DNA of 64,000 bases from CAWCJL01 sp963795775 (GCA_963795775.1 CAWCJL010000002.1:372001-436000); one strand, 5' to 3'; positions 36,352-44,885 are shown, counted from the first letter of the stretch. Numbers and translations are program-made. The notes: generated from the sequence alone by a model not told the origin.

Positions 36352-37386
36352 ATGGAATACAGACAGCTCGGCCGTTCCGGCCTGAAGGTACCCGTCCTTT
36401 GCTTCGGTGCCGCAACCTTTGGCGGCGCGAATGAATTCTTCCGTGCGTGGGGCAGCACCGACGTACAGGAAGCCACCCGGCTCGTGGACATCTGCATGGA
36501 AGCCGGCGTGAACTTCTTTGATACCGCCGATATCTACTCCGAGGGAGTGTCCGAAGAGATCCTGGGCAAAGCCGTTGCTGGCCGTCGCCAGGACGTGCTG
36601 ATCTCGACCAAGGCCACCTTCCGCACGGGCGACGGCCCGAACAACCTGGGCTCTTCGCGCTATCACCTGCTCCGCGCCTGCGAGGCAAGCCTGCGCCGTC
36701 TGGGTACGGATTACATCGACATCTACCACTTGCACGGTTTCGACGCGCTTACGCCGGTGGACGAAGTGCTGGACACGCTGAACACGCTGGTGCACAGCGG
36801 CAAGGTGCGCTACATCGCGTGCTCCAACTTCTCCGGCTGGCACCTGATGAAATCGCTGGCCGCTTCGGACCGTTATGGATGGGCGCGCTACGTGGCGTAC
36901 CAGGGTTATTACTCGTTAGTTGGCCGCGACTACGAATGGGAAATCATGCCGATGGCGCTCGACCAGGGCGTGGGCACGCTGGTGTGGAGTCCGCTAGGCT
37001 GGGGCCGGCTGACAGGAAAGATCCGCCGCGGATCGCCGCTGCCGGAGACCAGCCGTCTGCACAAGACGGCTGAGCAGGGTCCACCCGTAGAGGACGAATA
37101 TCTGTACAAGGTGGTCGATGCCATCGATGAGATTGCAAAGGAGACCGGCAAGTCCGTACCGCAGATCGCGCTCAACTGGCTGCTGCAGCGCCCCACCATC
37201 TCCAGCGTGATCATCGGGGCGCGCAACGAGGAGCAGCTACGGCAGAACCTCGCCGCCGCGGGATGGAACCTCACGCCCGAACAGGTGGCGAAACTCGATG
37301 CCGCGAGCGACCGCACGCCTCCATATCCGTACTGGCACCAGCGGCAATTCGTGGAGCGCAATCCTACGCCGGTGTCATTCTTGTAA
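36352..37386 (+). CDS. Aldo/keto reductase
   Basis: A 344-residue NADPH-dependent reductase of the aldo/keto reductase superfamily, starting at ATG 36352 (MEYRQLGRSGLKVPVLCFGA). The catalytic tetrad is visible: Asp57 and Tyr62 in FFDTADIYSEG, Lys87 in ISTKATF, and His128 in YHLHGF. The C-terminal cofactor segment reads SSVIIGARNEEQLRQNLAAA. The length and the inserted PLGWGRLTGKIRRGSPLP loop resemble the AKR11-15 type bacterial enzymes related to YajO/YhdN. They reduce small aldehydes or ketones; the physiological substrate is unknown. It lies 62 bases after the I42-NlpE gene on the same strand. Confidence 0.92.
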   Translation: MEYRQLGRSGLKVPVLCFGAATFGGANEFFRAWGSTDVQEATRLVDICMEAGVNFFDTADIYSEGVSEEILGKAVAGRRQDVLISTKATFRTGDGPNNLGSSRYHLLRACEASLRRLGTDYIDIYHLHGFDALTPVDEVLDTLNTLVHSGKVRYIACSNFSGWHLMKSLAASDRYGWARYVAYQGYYSLVGRDYEWEIMPMALDQGVGTLVWSPLGWGRLTGKIRRGSPLPETSRLHKTAEQGPPVEDEYLYKVVDAIDEIAKETGKSVPQIALNWLLQRPTISSVIIGARNEEQLRQNLAAAGWNLTPEQVAKLDAASDRTPPYPYWHQRQFVERNPTPVSFL

Positions 37387-37506
37387 CCAGAACTGTACGA
37401 AGCGCCCTTGAAGCAGAGGGCGCCTCATTTGGAGCGCATATCCGGCGCTCATTCCCATAGATGGGCGTCCTCACCGGGCATGCCAGCAGATAAGGTCCTA
37501 CACGGC

Positions 37507-38028
37507 CTACCAATTCTCCCGCTCGCGTAGATACGTCTCCGTGTAATCCAGATAGTTCTTCGCATAGCGCAGGATCGCTTCGCGGTCCTCGTCGCCCAAC
37601 GCGCGCCGCTGCTTGGCCGGCACTCCGGCCCAGAGCGTGCGCGGCGGCACTACCGTGTTCTCCGGAACCAGCGCACCCGCTGCGATGATCGATCCTTCAC
37701 CGATGCGCGCGTTGTTCAGGATTCTTGCGCCCATGCCGATCAGGCATGCGTCTTCGATCACACATCCGTGTACGGTGGCGTTATGCCCGATGGTGACCCA
37801 GTCTCCCACGATGACCGGATACTTGTAGCGCATGCCGTGGAGCACCGAGCAGTCCTGCACATTCGAGTTTGCGCCCATCCGGATGGAATGCACATCGCCG
37901 CGCAGCACCGCATTCATCCACACGCTCGATCGCTCGCCCAGCATCACGTCGCCCAGAATCTGCGCCGATACGTCCACGTAGCAGGACGCCGGAATCACCG
38001 GCGTGTGCCCAAGATAGTTGCGGATCAC
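37507..38028 (-). CDS. Gamma-class carbonic anhydrase family protein (left-handed beta-helix)
   Basis: 173 residues from GTG 38028, preceded at four bases by AGGAGG. The body is made of hexapeptide repeats ([LIV]-G-x4), for example ILGDVMLGERSSVW and SIRMGANSNVQDCSV, forming a trimeric left-handed beta-helix. Conserved active-site residues are present: Arg43 and Asp45 (LRGDVH), Gln58-Asp59, and the three zinc ligands His64, His82 and His87 (VLHG, TIGHNATVHG). This is the CamH/YrdA-like group, which lacks the acidic loop of Cam; some members hydrate CO2, others have unknown function. A C-terminal helix (EAILRYAKNYLDYTETYL) closes the helix. It is divergent from rpsU. Confidence 0.9.
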   Translation of the reverse strand: MIRNYLGHTPVIPASCYVDVSAQILGDVMLGERSSVWMNAVLRGDVHSIRMGANSNVQDCSVLHGMRYKYPVIVGDWVTIGHNATVHGCVIEDACLIGMGARILNNARIGEGSIIAAGALVPENTVVPPRTLWAGVPAKQRRALGDEDREAILRYAKNYLDYTETYLRERENW

Positions 38029-38193
38029 TTGTCCTCCTGGCCCGCTTTTCCGACCAGTGTACCGGGCGCTGCCACCCAGTTCTGGCGGTGGGCCTGACAG
38101 CTACTCGTCCGCGCAGCAGCCGGACTTGCGCGTCGCAACAGCAGATGTGCGCACAACCGAAAAAGCAGGTAATCAAATTTAATTCAAATATCC

Positions 38194-38224
38194 TTGACGC
38201 CACCGCCGTACCTTCACGTAAGCT
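38194..38224 (+). promoter_or_regulatory. Candidate promoter of rpsU
   Basis: TTGACG (38194-38199) and TAAGCT (38219-38224) are separated by 19 bases, just upstream of the rpsU ribosome site. The AT-rich stretch before it (AAATTTAATTCAAATA, about 38175-38190) would suit an UP element. The spacing is long and the -10 imperfect. Confidence 0.35.
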
Positions 38225-38262
38225 TAAAAAGCCCCATTGGGAAGTTTGGAGGTGTAGTTCCA

Positions 38263-38460
38263 TTGGCAGAGGTTCGTGTACAGGAAGGCGAACCGCTTGA
38301 AAATGCATTGCGCCGGTTTAAGCGTAAGGTACAGCAGGAGGACATCATCAAGGACGTAAAGCGTCACTCCTTTTACCTGAAACCCGGCGAGCGCAAACGC
38401 GTGAAAGAGGCGCTGGCGCGTAAGCGGAATCGCAAGAAAGCTCGTAAAGAGCAGGATTAG
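38263..38460 (+). CDS. rpsU: 30S ribosomal protein S21
   Basis: 65 residues from TTG 38263, eight bases after GGAGG (38249-38253 region). It reads as the normal S21 start (MAEVRVQEGEPLENALRRF) and continues KRKVQQEDIIKDVKRHSFYL to a basic tail (KRNRKKARKEQD). S21 binds the 30S platform next to the anti-Shine-Dalgarno region and aids initiation on natural mRNAs. The reading frame extends upstream without a stop but with no S21-like sequence, so TTG is the best start. It stands alone, divergent from the carbonic-anhydrase gene. Confidence 0.95.
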   Translation: MAEVRVQEGEPLENALRRFKRKVQQEDIIKDVKRHSFYLKPGERKRVKEALARKRNRKKARKEQD

Positions 38461-38667
38461 CCTGGCAATCGGTCCGCTCCGCAGAAGGAGCGGGCCGGCT
38501 GCACACTCCGCCGCAGACTCCCCCAGTCCAGCGGCAAACGAACCAAACCCACTCCCCTGTAGGTCCCTGCAGTTCTGCCGCCTCTTTCGCGGCCCGGCCC
38601 GGTAGTTACCGTTGAGCAAGTCAGGAGCGGTCTTCCTCTCACCTCGCGAGAGAAGCCGGAGTAGGCC

Positions 38668-39000
38668 ATGGAGTTCATTGATAGGACGCTACGGTGCAGC
38701 GATTGCGGCAATGACTTTGTCTTTACCGCAGGGGAACAGCTTTTCTTCTTCGACAAGCAGTTCCGCAACGATCCGAAACGGTGCAAGCAGTGCAAGCTCA
38801 AACGCGTTGCCGGGAGCTCGGCGGTACGCGCGGAAACGCGGACAGTATGCTCTGCCTGCGGTCTCGATACCACAGTCCCCTTCAAGCCGACGCAGGGGCG
38901 GCCCGTCTTCTGCAGATCCTGTTTCCAGCAGAAGCGGCCCATCACCCCGGCTGCGGTGATGGAACCAGCCACCGTGAGCAAGGCAATCGCGGCCAAGTAG
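38668..39000 (+). CDS. Zinc-ribbon protein with CxxC-x17-CxxC domain
   Basis: 110 residues with two zinc-binding units. The first, at the N-terminus, has Cys10/Cys13 (LRCSDCGNDF) and Cys39/Cys42 (RCKQCK) around FTAGEQLFFFDKQF, the pattern of the probable zinc-ribbon zf-trcl family. The second has Cys61/Cys64 (CSACG) and Cys82/Cys85 (FCRSCF) separated by exactly 17 residues, the CxxC-x17-CxxC domain. Proteins with this domain pair occur in many bacteria and are thought to bind nucleic acid or metal; function is not established. It follows rpsU by 207 bases on the same strand. The tail is an Ala/Pro-rich basic segment. Confidence 0.85.
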   Translation: MEFIDRTLRCSDCGNDFVFTAGEQLFFFDKQFRNDPKRCKQCKLKRVAGSSAVRAETRTVCSACGLDTTVPFKPTQGRPVFCRSCFQQKRPITPAAVMEPATVSKAIAAK

Positions 39001-39148
39001 AGTCAGGAATTCGAAAGGTGCATGGTGCGTGCGGCGCAGGCAACTGCGCTGAGCACTTGCGCGCTGGTTAATTCTGGGCTTGGGCGCGCACGGTATTGCG
39101 CAACGCCTTGACGCCATGGTGAACCGGGCTCTGGGCAGAGCCCGGAGC

Positions 39149-39631
39149 CTAGCGGCTGCTGGCCAGCTTGCGCGCGGGTGCCCCGCCGCCGGCCTGCGCG
39201 GGAGCTTCTTCTGCCGCAGCTGCAGGCTGCAGTGCTTTTTTCGCGCTGGCGCGCTGCTTCTTGTCTTCGTGGGTTACCAGCAGCGCTTCAATCTGCATCA
39301 GCAGATCCTGCGTGTTCATCGGCTTCACCAGCATCTCGTCCGCACCTTCGTCGCGCCACTCCTGCCCGGGCAGCGGAAACGCGGTGAGCATGGCAATCGC
39401 CGGCTGGTACTCCGCGGCTTTCGCGGCGCGCACCACTTCCAGCCCTGCGCGCTCATTCTCCATGCGCATGTCAGTGATCACCATGTGATAGCTGCCGCTG
39501 CGCAGTTTCGATTTGGCTTCGCGTGCCGAAGCGGCTGTTTCTACGCTGAAGCCGTTGATCTCCAGGATCTGTTTCAGCGTCAGCAGGATCATAATCTCGT
39601 CGTCGACTAGCAGAATGCGTCGTTTCATCAT
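39149..39631 (-). CDS. Orphan response regulator (receiver domain only)
   Basis: 160 residues from ATG 39631 (a second ATG follows at 39628). Residues 4-125 form a CheY-like receiver: acidic pocket Asp10-Asp11 (LLVDDE), phospho-acceptor Asp54 (VITDMRM), Thr83 (AMLTAF) and Lys103 (LVKPMN). No output domain follows; the tail is Lys/Ala/Gln-rich (KKQRASAKKALQPAAAAEE). No histidine kinase is nearby, so the partner is elsewhere. Such single-domain regulators relay phosphate or bind a target protein. It is divergent from mtaB, the two starts about 100 bases apart. Confidence 0.9.
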   Translation of the reverse strand: MMKRRILLVDDEIMILLTLKQILEINGFSVETAASAREAKSKLRSGSYHMVITDMRMENERAGLEVVRAAKAAEYQPAIAMLTAFPLPGQEWRDEGADEMLVKPMNTQDLLMQIEALLVTHEDKKQRASAKKALQPAAAAEEAPAQAGGGAPARKLASSR

Positions 39632-39729
39632 TGCAAAGCTCCCATAGAAGGCAGGGGAATAGAAATGTATCTCAACGCGACGGGGGAGGGGCGCGCCTGA
39701 AGCCAGACCCGATTGCTAGACTGAATTAC

Positions 39730-41226
39730 GTGGCAGGATACCACGTAGAGAACTTCGGCTGCCGGGCGAGCCACGCCGATGGGGAGGCCATCGCCGCTGA
39801 GCTGGCCGCTACGGGCCTGGAAGAGGCGCCTGCGCTGGAGCGGGCCGCAGTCGTCATCCTGAATACCTGCGCCGTTACCGCGGAAGCAGAGCGAACCGCA
39901 CGCGCCTTTCTCCGCCGGGTCCGACGCAAAAATCCTGGTGCCCGCGTCGTGATCACCGGCTGCTACGCGCAACGAGCCCCGGCAGAAGCAGCCGCGCTCC
40001 CCGGGGTCGATGCCGTGGTCGGCAACAGCCATAAGGGGTGGACGGCTGCGGTTGCGTCGCAGTTCGCTGCCCCGGCCCCACGACCAGGAGCCGCGACTCC
40101 GCCCGAGACCGCCGTGCCCTCAGCACCCGCGCTGATCCCGCTCTCGTCCGTGCGCTCCCCGTCCGGCGTTCCCATTTTCGCCGATGATCGCTTCGCGCAT
40201 GCAGACCTGAGTGCGGTTCCGCTCTTCGCCTCCGGCTCCGAGGCACCCTATGCCGGCCGCGCGTCCCACTCCACCCGGCCCAACCTCAAGGTGCAGGACG
40301 GTTGCGGGAATCGCTGCTCCTTCTGCATCATCCCGGTCACGCGGGGAGCAAGCCGCTCCATGCCGCTGGCCGCGGTACTTGAGTTGGTCCGGCGCTTTGC
40401 CGGCGCAGGCGGAAGCGAGCTCGTGCTTTCCGGCATCAACCTCGGCCGCTGGGGACGCGATCTCGCACCCGTCCTCCGCTTCGAGGACCTGGTAGCTGCC
40501 ATTCTCCACCAGACCGCCCTGCCCCGGCTTCGTCTCAGCTCGATCGAGCCCATGGACTGGAACCCCGCACTGCTCGCGCTATACCGGGAATTTGGTGCAG
40601 CTTGGGAATTCGGCACGGCTTCGGCCGGCGGGGCCGGACCGCGGCTGGCCCGGCATGCCCATCTTCCCTTGCAATCCGGAGCCGACGCCATACTGCGCGC
40701 CATGCATCGGCGCTATCGACCGTGGCATTACGAAGAGAAGCTCGCAGCCATCCGCGCCGCCATGCCCGACGCCGCCATCGGAGCGGACGTGATGGCCGGT
40801 TTCCCCGGTGAAAGCGATGCGCTTTTCGAAGAAAGCTACCGGTTCATCTCGCGTCAGCCGTTTACGTATCTTCATCTGTTTCCTTTCTCCGCGCGGCCGG
40901 GAACACCTGGGTGGCAGCTTCACCAGAGCCACCCTGTACCGGGGCCGGTGGTCGAGGACCGCCTGCAACGGCTGCGGGGGCTGATTGCGGAGAAGAACCG
41001 CGCTTTTCGCGCCAGTTTCCTTGGCCGGCAACTCCCGCTGGTAACGCTCCAGACCTCGCCGGCAGAGCAGGCACGCGGACGCACCGCCGCGCTCAGTGAC
41101 AACTTCATCAAAATCGAGCTCGCGAGCGTTCTGCCGTCGAACCAGATGCTCCGGGCACACATCACAAGCATTAGCAGTGACGGCCTGGTGGCCTCTACGA
41201 CAGCGCGGCCGCAAACCACCGGGTGA
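39730..41226 (+). CDS. mtaB: tRNA t6A37 methylthiotransferase MtaB-like
   Basis: About 498 residues from GTG 39730 (MAGYHVENFGCRASHADGEA); CTG 39697, five to six bases after GGGAGGGG, is an alternative. It is a radical-SAM methylthiotransferase that adds a methylthio group to t6A at position 37 of tRNAs. The N-terminal UPF0004 domain holds Cys in FGCRAS, ILNTCAVTAEAE and VITGCYAQ. The radical-SAM cluster motif is CGNRCSFCIIPVTRG (C-x3-C-x2-C). HLPLQSGADAILRAM and GADVMAGFPGESD are family segments; a TRAM-like domain closes the protein. An Ala/Pro-rich insertion (about residues 120-180) separates the first two domains. It lies upstream of infC. Confidence 0.85.
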   Translation: MAGYHVENFGCRASHADGEAIAAELAATGLEEAPALERAAVVILNTCAVTAEAERTARAFLRRVRRKNPGARVVITGCYAQRAPAEAAALPGVDAVVGNSHKGWTAAVASQFAAPAPRPGAATPPETAVPSAPALIPLSSVRSPSGVPIFADDRFAHADLSAVPLFASGSEAPYAGRASHSTRPNLKVQDGCGNRCSFCIIPVTRGASRSMPLAAVLELVRRFAGAGGSELVLSGINLGRWGRDLAPVLRFEDLVAAILHQTALPRLRLSSIEPMDWNPALLALYREFGAAWEFGTASAGGAGPRLARHAHLPLQSGADAILRAMHRRYRPWHYEEKLAAIRAAMPDAAIGADVMAGFPGESDALFEESYRFISRQPFTYLHLFPFSARPGTPGWQLHQSHPVPGPVVEDRLQRLRGLIAEKNRAFRASFLGRQLPLVTLQTSPAEQARGRTAALSDNFIKIELASVLPSNQMLRAHITSISSDGLVASTTARPQTTG

Positions 41227-41238
41227 TATACTTGTCCC

Positions 41239-41256
41239 GCGAGGGTATACCCTCGC
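41239..41256. promoter_or_regulatory. 18-base perfect palindrome upstream of infC
   Basis: GCGAGGGTATACCCTCGC is a perfect inverted repeat between the mtaB stop and the infC ribosome site (GGAGG at 41264-41268). It could be an operator, or, as RNA, a short stem-loop close to the Shine-Dalgarno. No T-run follows, so it is not a classic terminator. Confidence 0.55.
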
Positions 41257-41274
41257 TAATTCCGGAGGACCCCC

Positions 41275-41892
41275 ATCGCCATAGACAAACGTTCGGCCAA
41301 GTCATTCATCCGCACCAACGAAAGAATCCGTGCCCGCGAAGTGCGCGTTATCGACGATCAGGGCGAGCAGCTCGGCATCATGCAGCCCTTCGAAGCACTC
41401 AAGATCGCACGCGAGCGTGGGCTCGACCTGGTCGAAGTCTCGCCCAACGCTGTCCCGCCGGTCTGCCGCATTCAGGACTACGGCAAGTTCCTCTACGAGA
41501 AAGACAAGAGCGACCGCGCCGCCCGCAAGAAACAAAAAGTGATCGTCGTCAAGGAAGTCAAGTTCTCCGTCACGGTGGATGAACACGATTACCAGACCAA
41601 GAAGAATCAGGCCGTACGCTTTCTCCAGGAAGGCGACAAGGTCAAGGCATCGCTGCGCTTCAAGGGCCGCCAGATGGCCCACCGCGAGCTGGGCTACGCC
41701 ATCATCAATCGCCTGATCATGGACATGGGCGATACCGGCATCGTGGAGTTCATGCCCCGCATGGAAGGCACGACGCTGCACGCCATCCTGGCCCCCGGCA
41801 AGAAGGCAGAACCGGCCAAGAAGCCTGCCCCGCCCAAGCCGATCACGCCGGAACAGGGAGCACCTTCGCAGCCCGCTGCTGTTTCGCAGTAG
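41275..41892 (+). CDS. infC: Translation initiation factor IF-3, apparent AUC start
   Basis: 205 residues. The conserved protein begins well before the first ATG or GTG in this frame: ATCGCCATAGACAAACGT reads (M/I)AIDKR, leading into SAKSFIRTNERIRAREVRVID. GGAGG at 41264-41268 is six bases before the ATC at 41275, the right spacing; the ATA at 41281 is too far. IF-3 genes in other bacteria use AUU, AUC or AUA starts so that IF-3 represses its own synthesis. Domains are the N-terminal IF3_N (residues 15-85), a linker with KFLYEKDKSDRAARKKQK, and IF3_C (90-170) with EFMPRMEGTTLHAILAP. The Lys/Pro/Ala-rich tail is longer than usual. IF-3 binds the 30S subunit and checks the start codon. Confidence 0.93.
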   Translation: MAIDKRSAKSFIRTNERIRAREVRVIDDQGEQLGIMQPFEALKIARERGLDLVEVSPNAVPPVCRIQDYGKFLYEKDKSDRAARKKQKVIVVKEVKFSVTVDEHDYQTKKNQAVRFLQEGDKVKASLRFKGRQMAHRELGYAIINRLIMDMGDTGIVEFMPRMEGTTLHAILAPGKKAEPAKKPAPPKPITPEQGAPSQPAAVSQ

Positions 41893-42142
41893 CCCGCTTC
41901 CCCGCCTGCGCAAAACCTTGAATTCAATTACGGCGGGTGGCTGCGTACTCCGCTGCCGCCCTGCCGCTCATGCATCGCCCGCAACCTCCGCTGCGGGAAT
42001 GAAGTGATCAGGACTGGCGTACATCCCCGCCATTTCCGGCTGTAGACTGGATTTCGTTTTCGCGCCACTCATCGCTCGCTAGCACCGATGGTTCACGATC
42101 GATCTGTGCTTGCAAACTTGAATGCTGCGGGAAAGGCTTTCC

Positions 42143-43144
42143 ATGTACAGATTTGCTCTCTGCGTGCTGTGCTGCACGATTCTGCCCGGTATCGGCGCTC
42201 CACGCTCCCATGCGCAGGCTGCGACGCCATCCCTGCCGCTCGATCCAGCACTCGGCATCTCTACCATTCGGCTGTGGAATGGACCTCCACCCACCGCCGG
42301 CAACACTCTACCTGCCGCTCCGGCCGCGAGTGCCTCGATCGCCTCCGCCGAACCGACCATCCCTACCCTCACCATCTTTCAACCACACATGGGCCGAGCG
42401 AACGGCACGGCCATCGTGATTGCGCCTGGCGGTGCCTATCTGGGGCTCGCGGCAAACCTCGAAGGGCGGCAGGTGGCAGACTGGTTCGCCGCGCGCGGAG
42501 TCACAGCCTTCGTCCTCAAGTACCGTCTCGGGGTGCAGAATCCCTATCCCATCCCGCTCAAAGACGCGCAGCGCGCGATGCGGCTGGTCCGCTCCGAAAG
42601 CAGCAAGTACGGCATTGCGCCCAATCGGATCGGGATGATCGGCTTTTCTGCCGGCGGACACCTTTCGGCGATGACGGCTACTTCGTTCGACGATGGCAAT
42701 CCCGCCTCGCCGGACCCGGTAGAGCGCGTGAGTGACCGCCCGGATTTCCTCATCCTGGGCTATCCCTGGCTCAATGCCATGCAGCCGAACGACAAGGGCA
42801 TGATCAATTACTGCTCGGTGCTCAAAGGACTATCTCCGGAATTCTGTAAGAGCCTCGAGCAGCCTTACACGCCCAGCCTCCACGTCACCGCAAAGACGCC
42901 GCCGACCTTCATCTACAGCACCACTGAGGACGAGCTGGTTCCGGTGAGCGCCAGTGTCGGTTTCTACAACGCTCTGCTTGCCGCCGGTGTGTCAGTGGAA
43001 ATGCATCTGTTTGCCCACGGAAAGCACGGCAGCGGACTGGGTAGCGGCGATCCGGCGCTTGACCTGTGGCCCGTGCTCCTCGAACCATGGCTGCGCGGCC
43101 AGGGATTGCTGCCTCCGCGCCCCACACCAGAGCCCCATTCCTGA
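42143..43144 (+). CDS. Secreted alpha/beta-hydrolase (esterase-like), intact
   Basis: 333 residues from ATG 42143 (MYRFALCVLCCTILPGIGAP), seven bases after AAAGG; ATG 42122 is an alternative. A signal peptide precedes VIAPGGAYLGLAANLEG (oxyanion loop), LKDAQRAMRLVRSES, NRIGMIGFSAGGHLSA (nucleophile Ser), STTEDELVPVS (acid) and AHGKHGSGLGSGDPA (catalytic His). It belongs to the same family as the frameshifted gene at 2090-3032; these include sugar-ester hydrolases active in plant-polymer breakdown. It sits between infC and rpmI, which are neighbours in most bacteria, on the same strand. Whether it shares their transcript or has its own promoter cannot be told. Confidence 0.88.
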   Translation: MYRFALCVLCCTILPGIGAPRSHAQAATPSLPLDPALGISTIRLWNGPPPTAGNTLPAAPAASASIASAEPTIPTLTIFQPHMGRANGTAIVIAPGGAYLGLAANLEGRQVADWFAARGVTAFVLKYRLGVQNPYPIPLKDAQRAMRLVRSESSKYGIAPNRIGMIGFSAGGHLSAMTATSFDDGNPASPDPVERVSDRPDFLILGYPWLNAMQPNDKGMINYCSVLKGLSPEFCKSLEQPYTPSLHVTAKTPPTFIYSTTEDELVPVSASVGFYNALLAAGVSVEMHLFAHGKHGSGLGSGDPALDLWPVLLEPWLRGQGLLPPRPTPEPHS

Positions 43145-43227
43145 CGGCCCTCCCTGGGTATCTGGTCAGGAACAACAAGGTTCCGTATACTAGGAACTGC
43201 TGCCCACGGCAGCGACACAGGATACCC

Positions 43228-43425
43228 ATGCCCAAACTCAAGACACACAAGGGCGCAGCCAAGCGCTTCAAAAAAACTGGCACCGGGAAGGTCCTTCGAG
43301 GCCAGACCAAGATGCGCCACATCCTTACGTCGAAGGATCAGAAGACCAAGCGCCACCTCGGTGGCAGCGTCCTGGTTTCTGAAGCCGATCTGCCGAAGGT
43401 GCTGCGCATGATTCCTTACGCCTGA
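43228..43425 (+). CDS. rpmI: 50S ribosomal protein L35
   Basis: 65 residues from ATG 43228. The sequence is typical of L35 (MPKLKTHKGAAKRFKKTGTG, MRHILTSKDQKTKRHLGG, VLRMIPYA at the end). L35 is a small basic protein of the large subunit that sits near the exit tunnel. It precedes rplT by about 180 bases. In the common order infC-rpmI-rplT, L20 controls rpmI-rplT translation; here the leader lies downstream of an unrelated esterase gene. Confidence 0.97.
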   Translation: MPKLKTHKGAAKRFKKTGTGKVLRGQTKMRHILTSKDQKTKRHLGGSVLVSEADLPKVLRMIPYA

Positions 43426-43604
43426 TCAGGGCCTAACGGCCTTCGGTTGAGAGACTCTCAGCCCGCGAGCCCGGCAGTGGCCAGGCTCGTTGCCATCAGG
43501 CGAAACACAGCGTGTGAAGAGGTTCCCAAGCGCCGGCCCCTGCCGGATCGCCTCCTGCCTCCAGCCGCTCCATCCTCACCCAGCAACACGCAAATGGAGA
43601 CACC

Positions 43605-43973
43605 ATGCCTCGCGTCAAACGTGGAACCAAACGCAACGACCGCCGCAAAAAAATTCTCAAGCGGGCAAGCGGCTATTTCCTTACCAAGTCGAAGCTCTAT
43701 CAGGCCGCCCAGGAGGCCGTCGAGCGCGGACTGAAGTTTGCCTACATCGGCCGCCGCCAGAAAAAGCGCCAATACCGCTCCCTCTGGATCGTGCGCATCT
43801 CCGCTGCCGCCAAGCTGAATGGCACCAGCTATTCGCAGTTCATCAACGGCCTGAAGAAGGCCGGTATCGAACTCGACCGCAAGGTGCTCGCCGACATCGC
43901 CGTTAACGATCCCGCAGCTTTTACTGCGCTGACTACGCAGGCCAAGGCCGCCGTGGGTAAGGCCGTCGCTTAG
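43605..43973 (+). CDS. rplT: 50S ribosomal protein L20
   Basis: 122 residues, normal length: MPRVKRGTKRNDRRKKILKR, RASGYFLTKSKLYQAAQEAV, RRQKKRQYRSLWIVRISAAA and a C-terminal globular part (YSQFINGLKKAGIELDRKVL). L20 binds 23S rRNA early in assembly and in many bacteria represses rpmI-rplT by binding its own mRNA. It is the last gene of the infC-esterase-rpmI-rplT stretch; a strong terminator follows 18 bases after the stop. Confidence 0.97.
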   Translation: MPRVKRGTKRNDRRKKILKRASGYFLTKSKLYQAAQEAVERGLKFAYIGRRQKKRQYRSLWIVRISAAAKLNGTSYSQFINGLKKAGIELDRKVLADIAVNDPAAFTALTTQAKAAVGKAVA

Positions 43974-43990
43974 CTTTCCGCACCAAGAAG

Positions 43991-44023
43991 AAGGGCACGG
44001 CCAGAGCCGTGCCCTTTCTGTTT
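43991..44023 (+). terminator. Intrinsic terminator after rplT
   Basis: A stem of about 12 base pairs (AAGGGCACGGC around 43991-44001 with GCCGTGCCCTTT at 44006-44017), four-base loop, then TTTCTGTTT. The reverse strand also ends in a T-rich run, so it may serve the convergent NTF2-like gene too. Confidence 0.9.
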
Positions 44024-44063
44024 CAGTCCCTGCATTGCAACCCGGGCGACGTAGATACCAGAA

Positions 44064-44678
44064 CTAGAGCGCTCCGGACGGCTCGGCTGCTTCGGCCGTC
44101 GCGGCGGTTGTGTCCGGCGTGGACTGGTGAAACATATTCATCCAGTTGCCTCCCTTCCTGTGCCACACCGAGGTGTTGTACTCCTCAGCGGGTGACTTCT
44201 TTCCCTTGCAGGTTTCATCCGATTTGCTCTTGTATGTCACCATCACGACGTCCGGAGAGATCCACTTATAGGCGAAATCCGAGTCGCTGCTGCTCGTTTC
44301 GGTGCAGGTATTGCTCGTAATGCCTTGGATCACCGCGGCCTTGCCATCTTCCCTGTGCCCCGGAAAAATGACGACGATGTTGTCGTCGAGGTATTTCGAG
44401 AAAGGCGCGCCGTCGTGAGCCCTGTACGCCTGCCCGAGTTCCTCTTCCATCTTCTGGATGTTGGCTTCTGCTGCAGAATCGCCGCTCATTGTGCCGGACA
44501 TGGCGTTGGTGGCGGCGTTGCCGGCGGTGTTGGCGGCGTTGTTTGCCATCCCGGTGGCTCCGGAGGCAGCGGCATTGCCCATACTCTGGGCATTGGTGGC
44601 TGGGGTGCTGTTTTGTGCAAATCCAAAGCTTGCACCGGCCAGGAATAAAGCGCAGGAAAATCTCAATACATCTTGCAT
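44064..44678 (-). CDS. Secreted NTF2-like (DUF4440-type) protein
   Basis: 204 residues from ATG 44678 (MQDVLRFSCALFLAGASFGF), nine bases after AGGAGAG. After the signal peptide there is an Ala/Asn/Gly/Met-rich linker (NAAASGATGMANNAANTAGN...), probably disordered. The C-terminal 120 residues form an NTF2-like cone: ANIQKMEEELGQAYRAHDGA, FSKYLDDNIVVIFPGHREDG, AYKWISPDVVMVTYKSKS and YNTSVWHRKGGNWMNMFHQS. Such domains bind small ligands or act as SnoaL/ketosteroid-isomerase-like folds; no catalytic residues are evident. It is divergent from the YceI gene. Confidence 0.82.
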   Translation of the reverse strand: MQDVLRFSCALFLAGASFGFAQNSTPATNAQSMGNAAASGATGMANNAANTAGNAATNAMSGTMSGDSAAEANIQKMEEELGQAYRAHDGAPFSKYLDDNIVVIFPGHREDGKAAVIQGITSNTCTETSSSDSDFAYKWISPDVVMVTYKSKSDETCKGKKSPAEEYNTSVWHRKGGNWMNMFHQSTPDTTAATAEAAEPSGAL

Positions 44679-44885
44679 GGTTGGCACTCTCCTAAACGTG
44701 CTAAGGGGCCCGCGCGAACAATAGGCGGCGAACCCTGGCAAGTCAAGGGAAAGCGGGATCCGGGCAAATCTCTTGGCCGAATTCCGAGCCGGGACAAGTA
44801 TTCTGGACAGAATCTCGCATCGGATATATTCGTTCCAACATCTATCTGCCACGGCCCCAACTCATCTCCTTCAAGGAACACGCTT

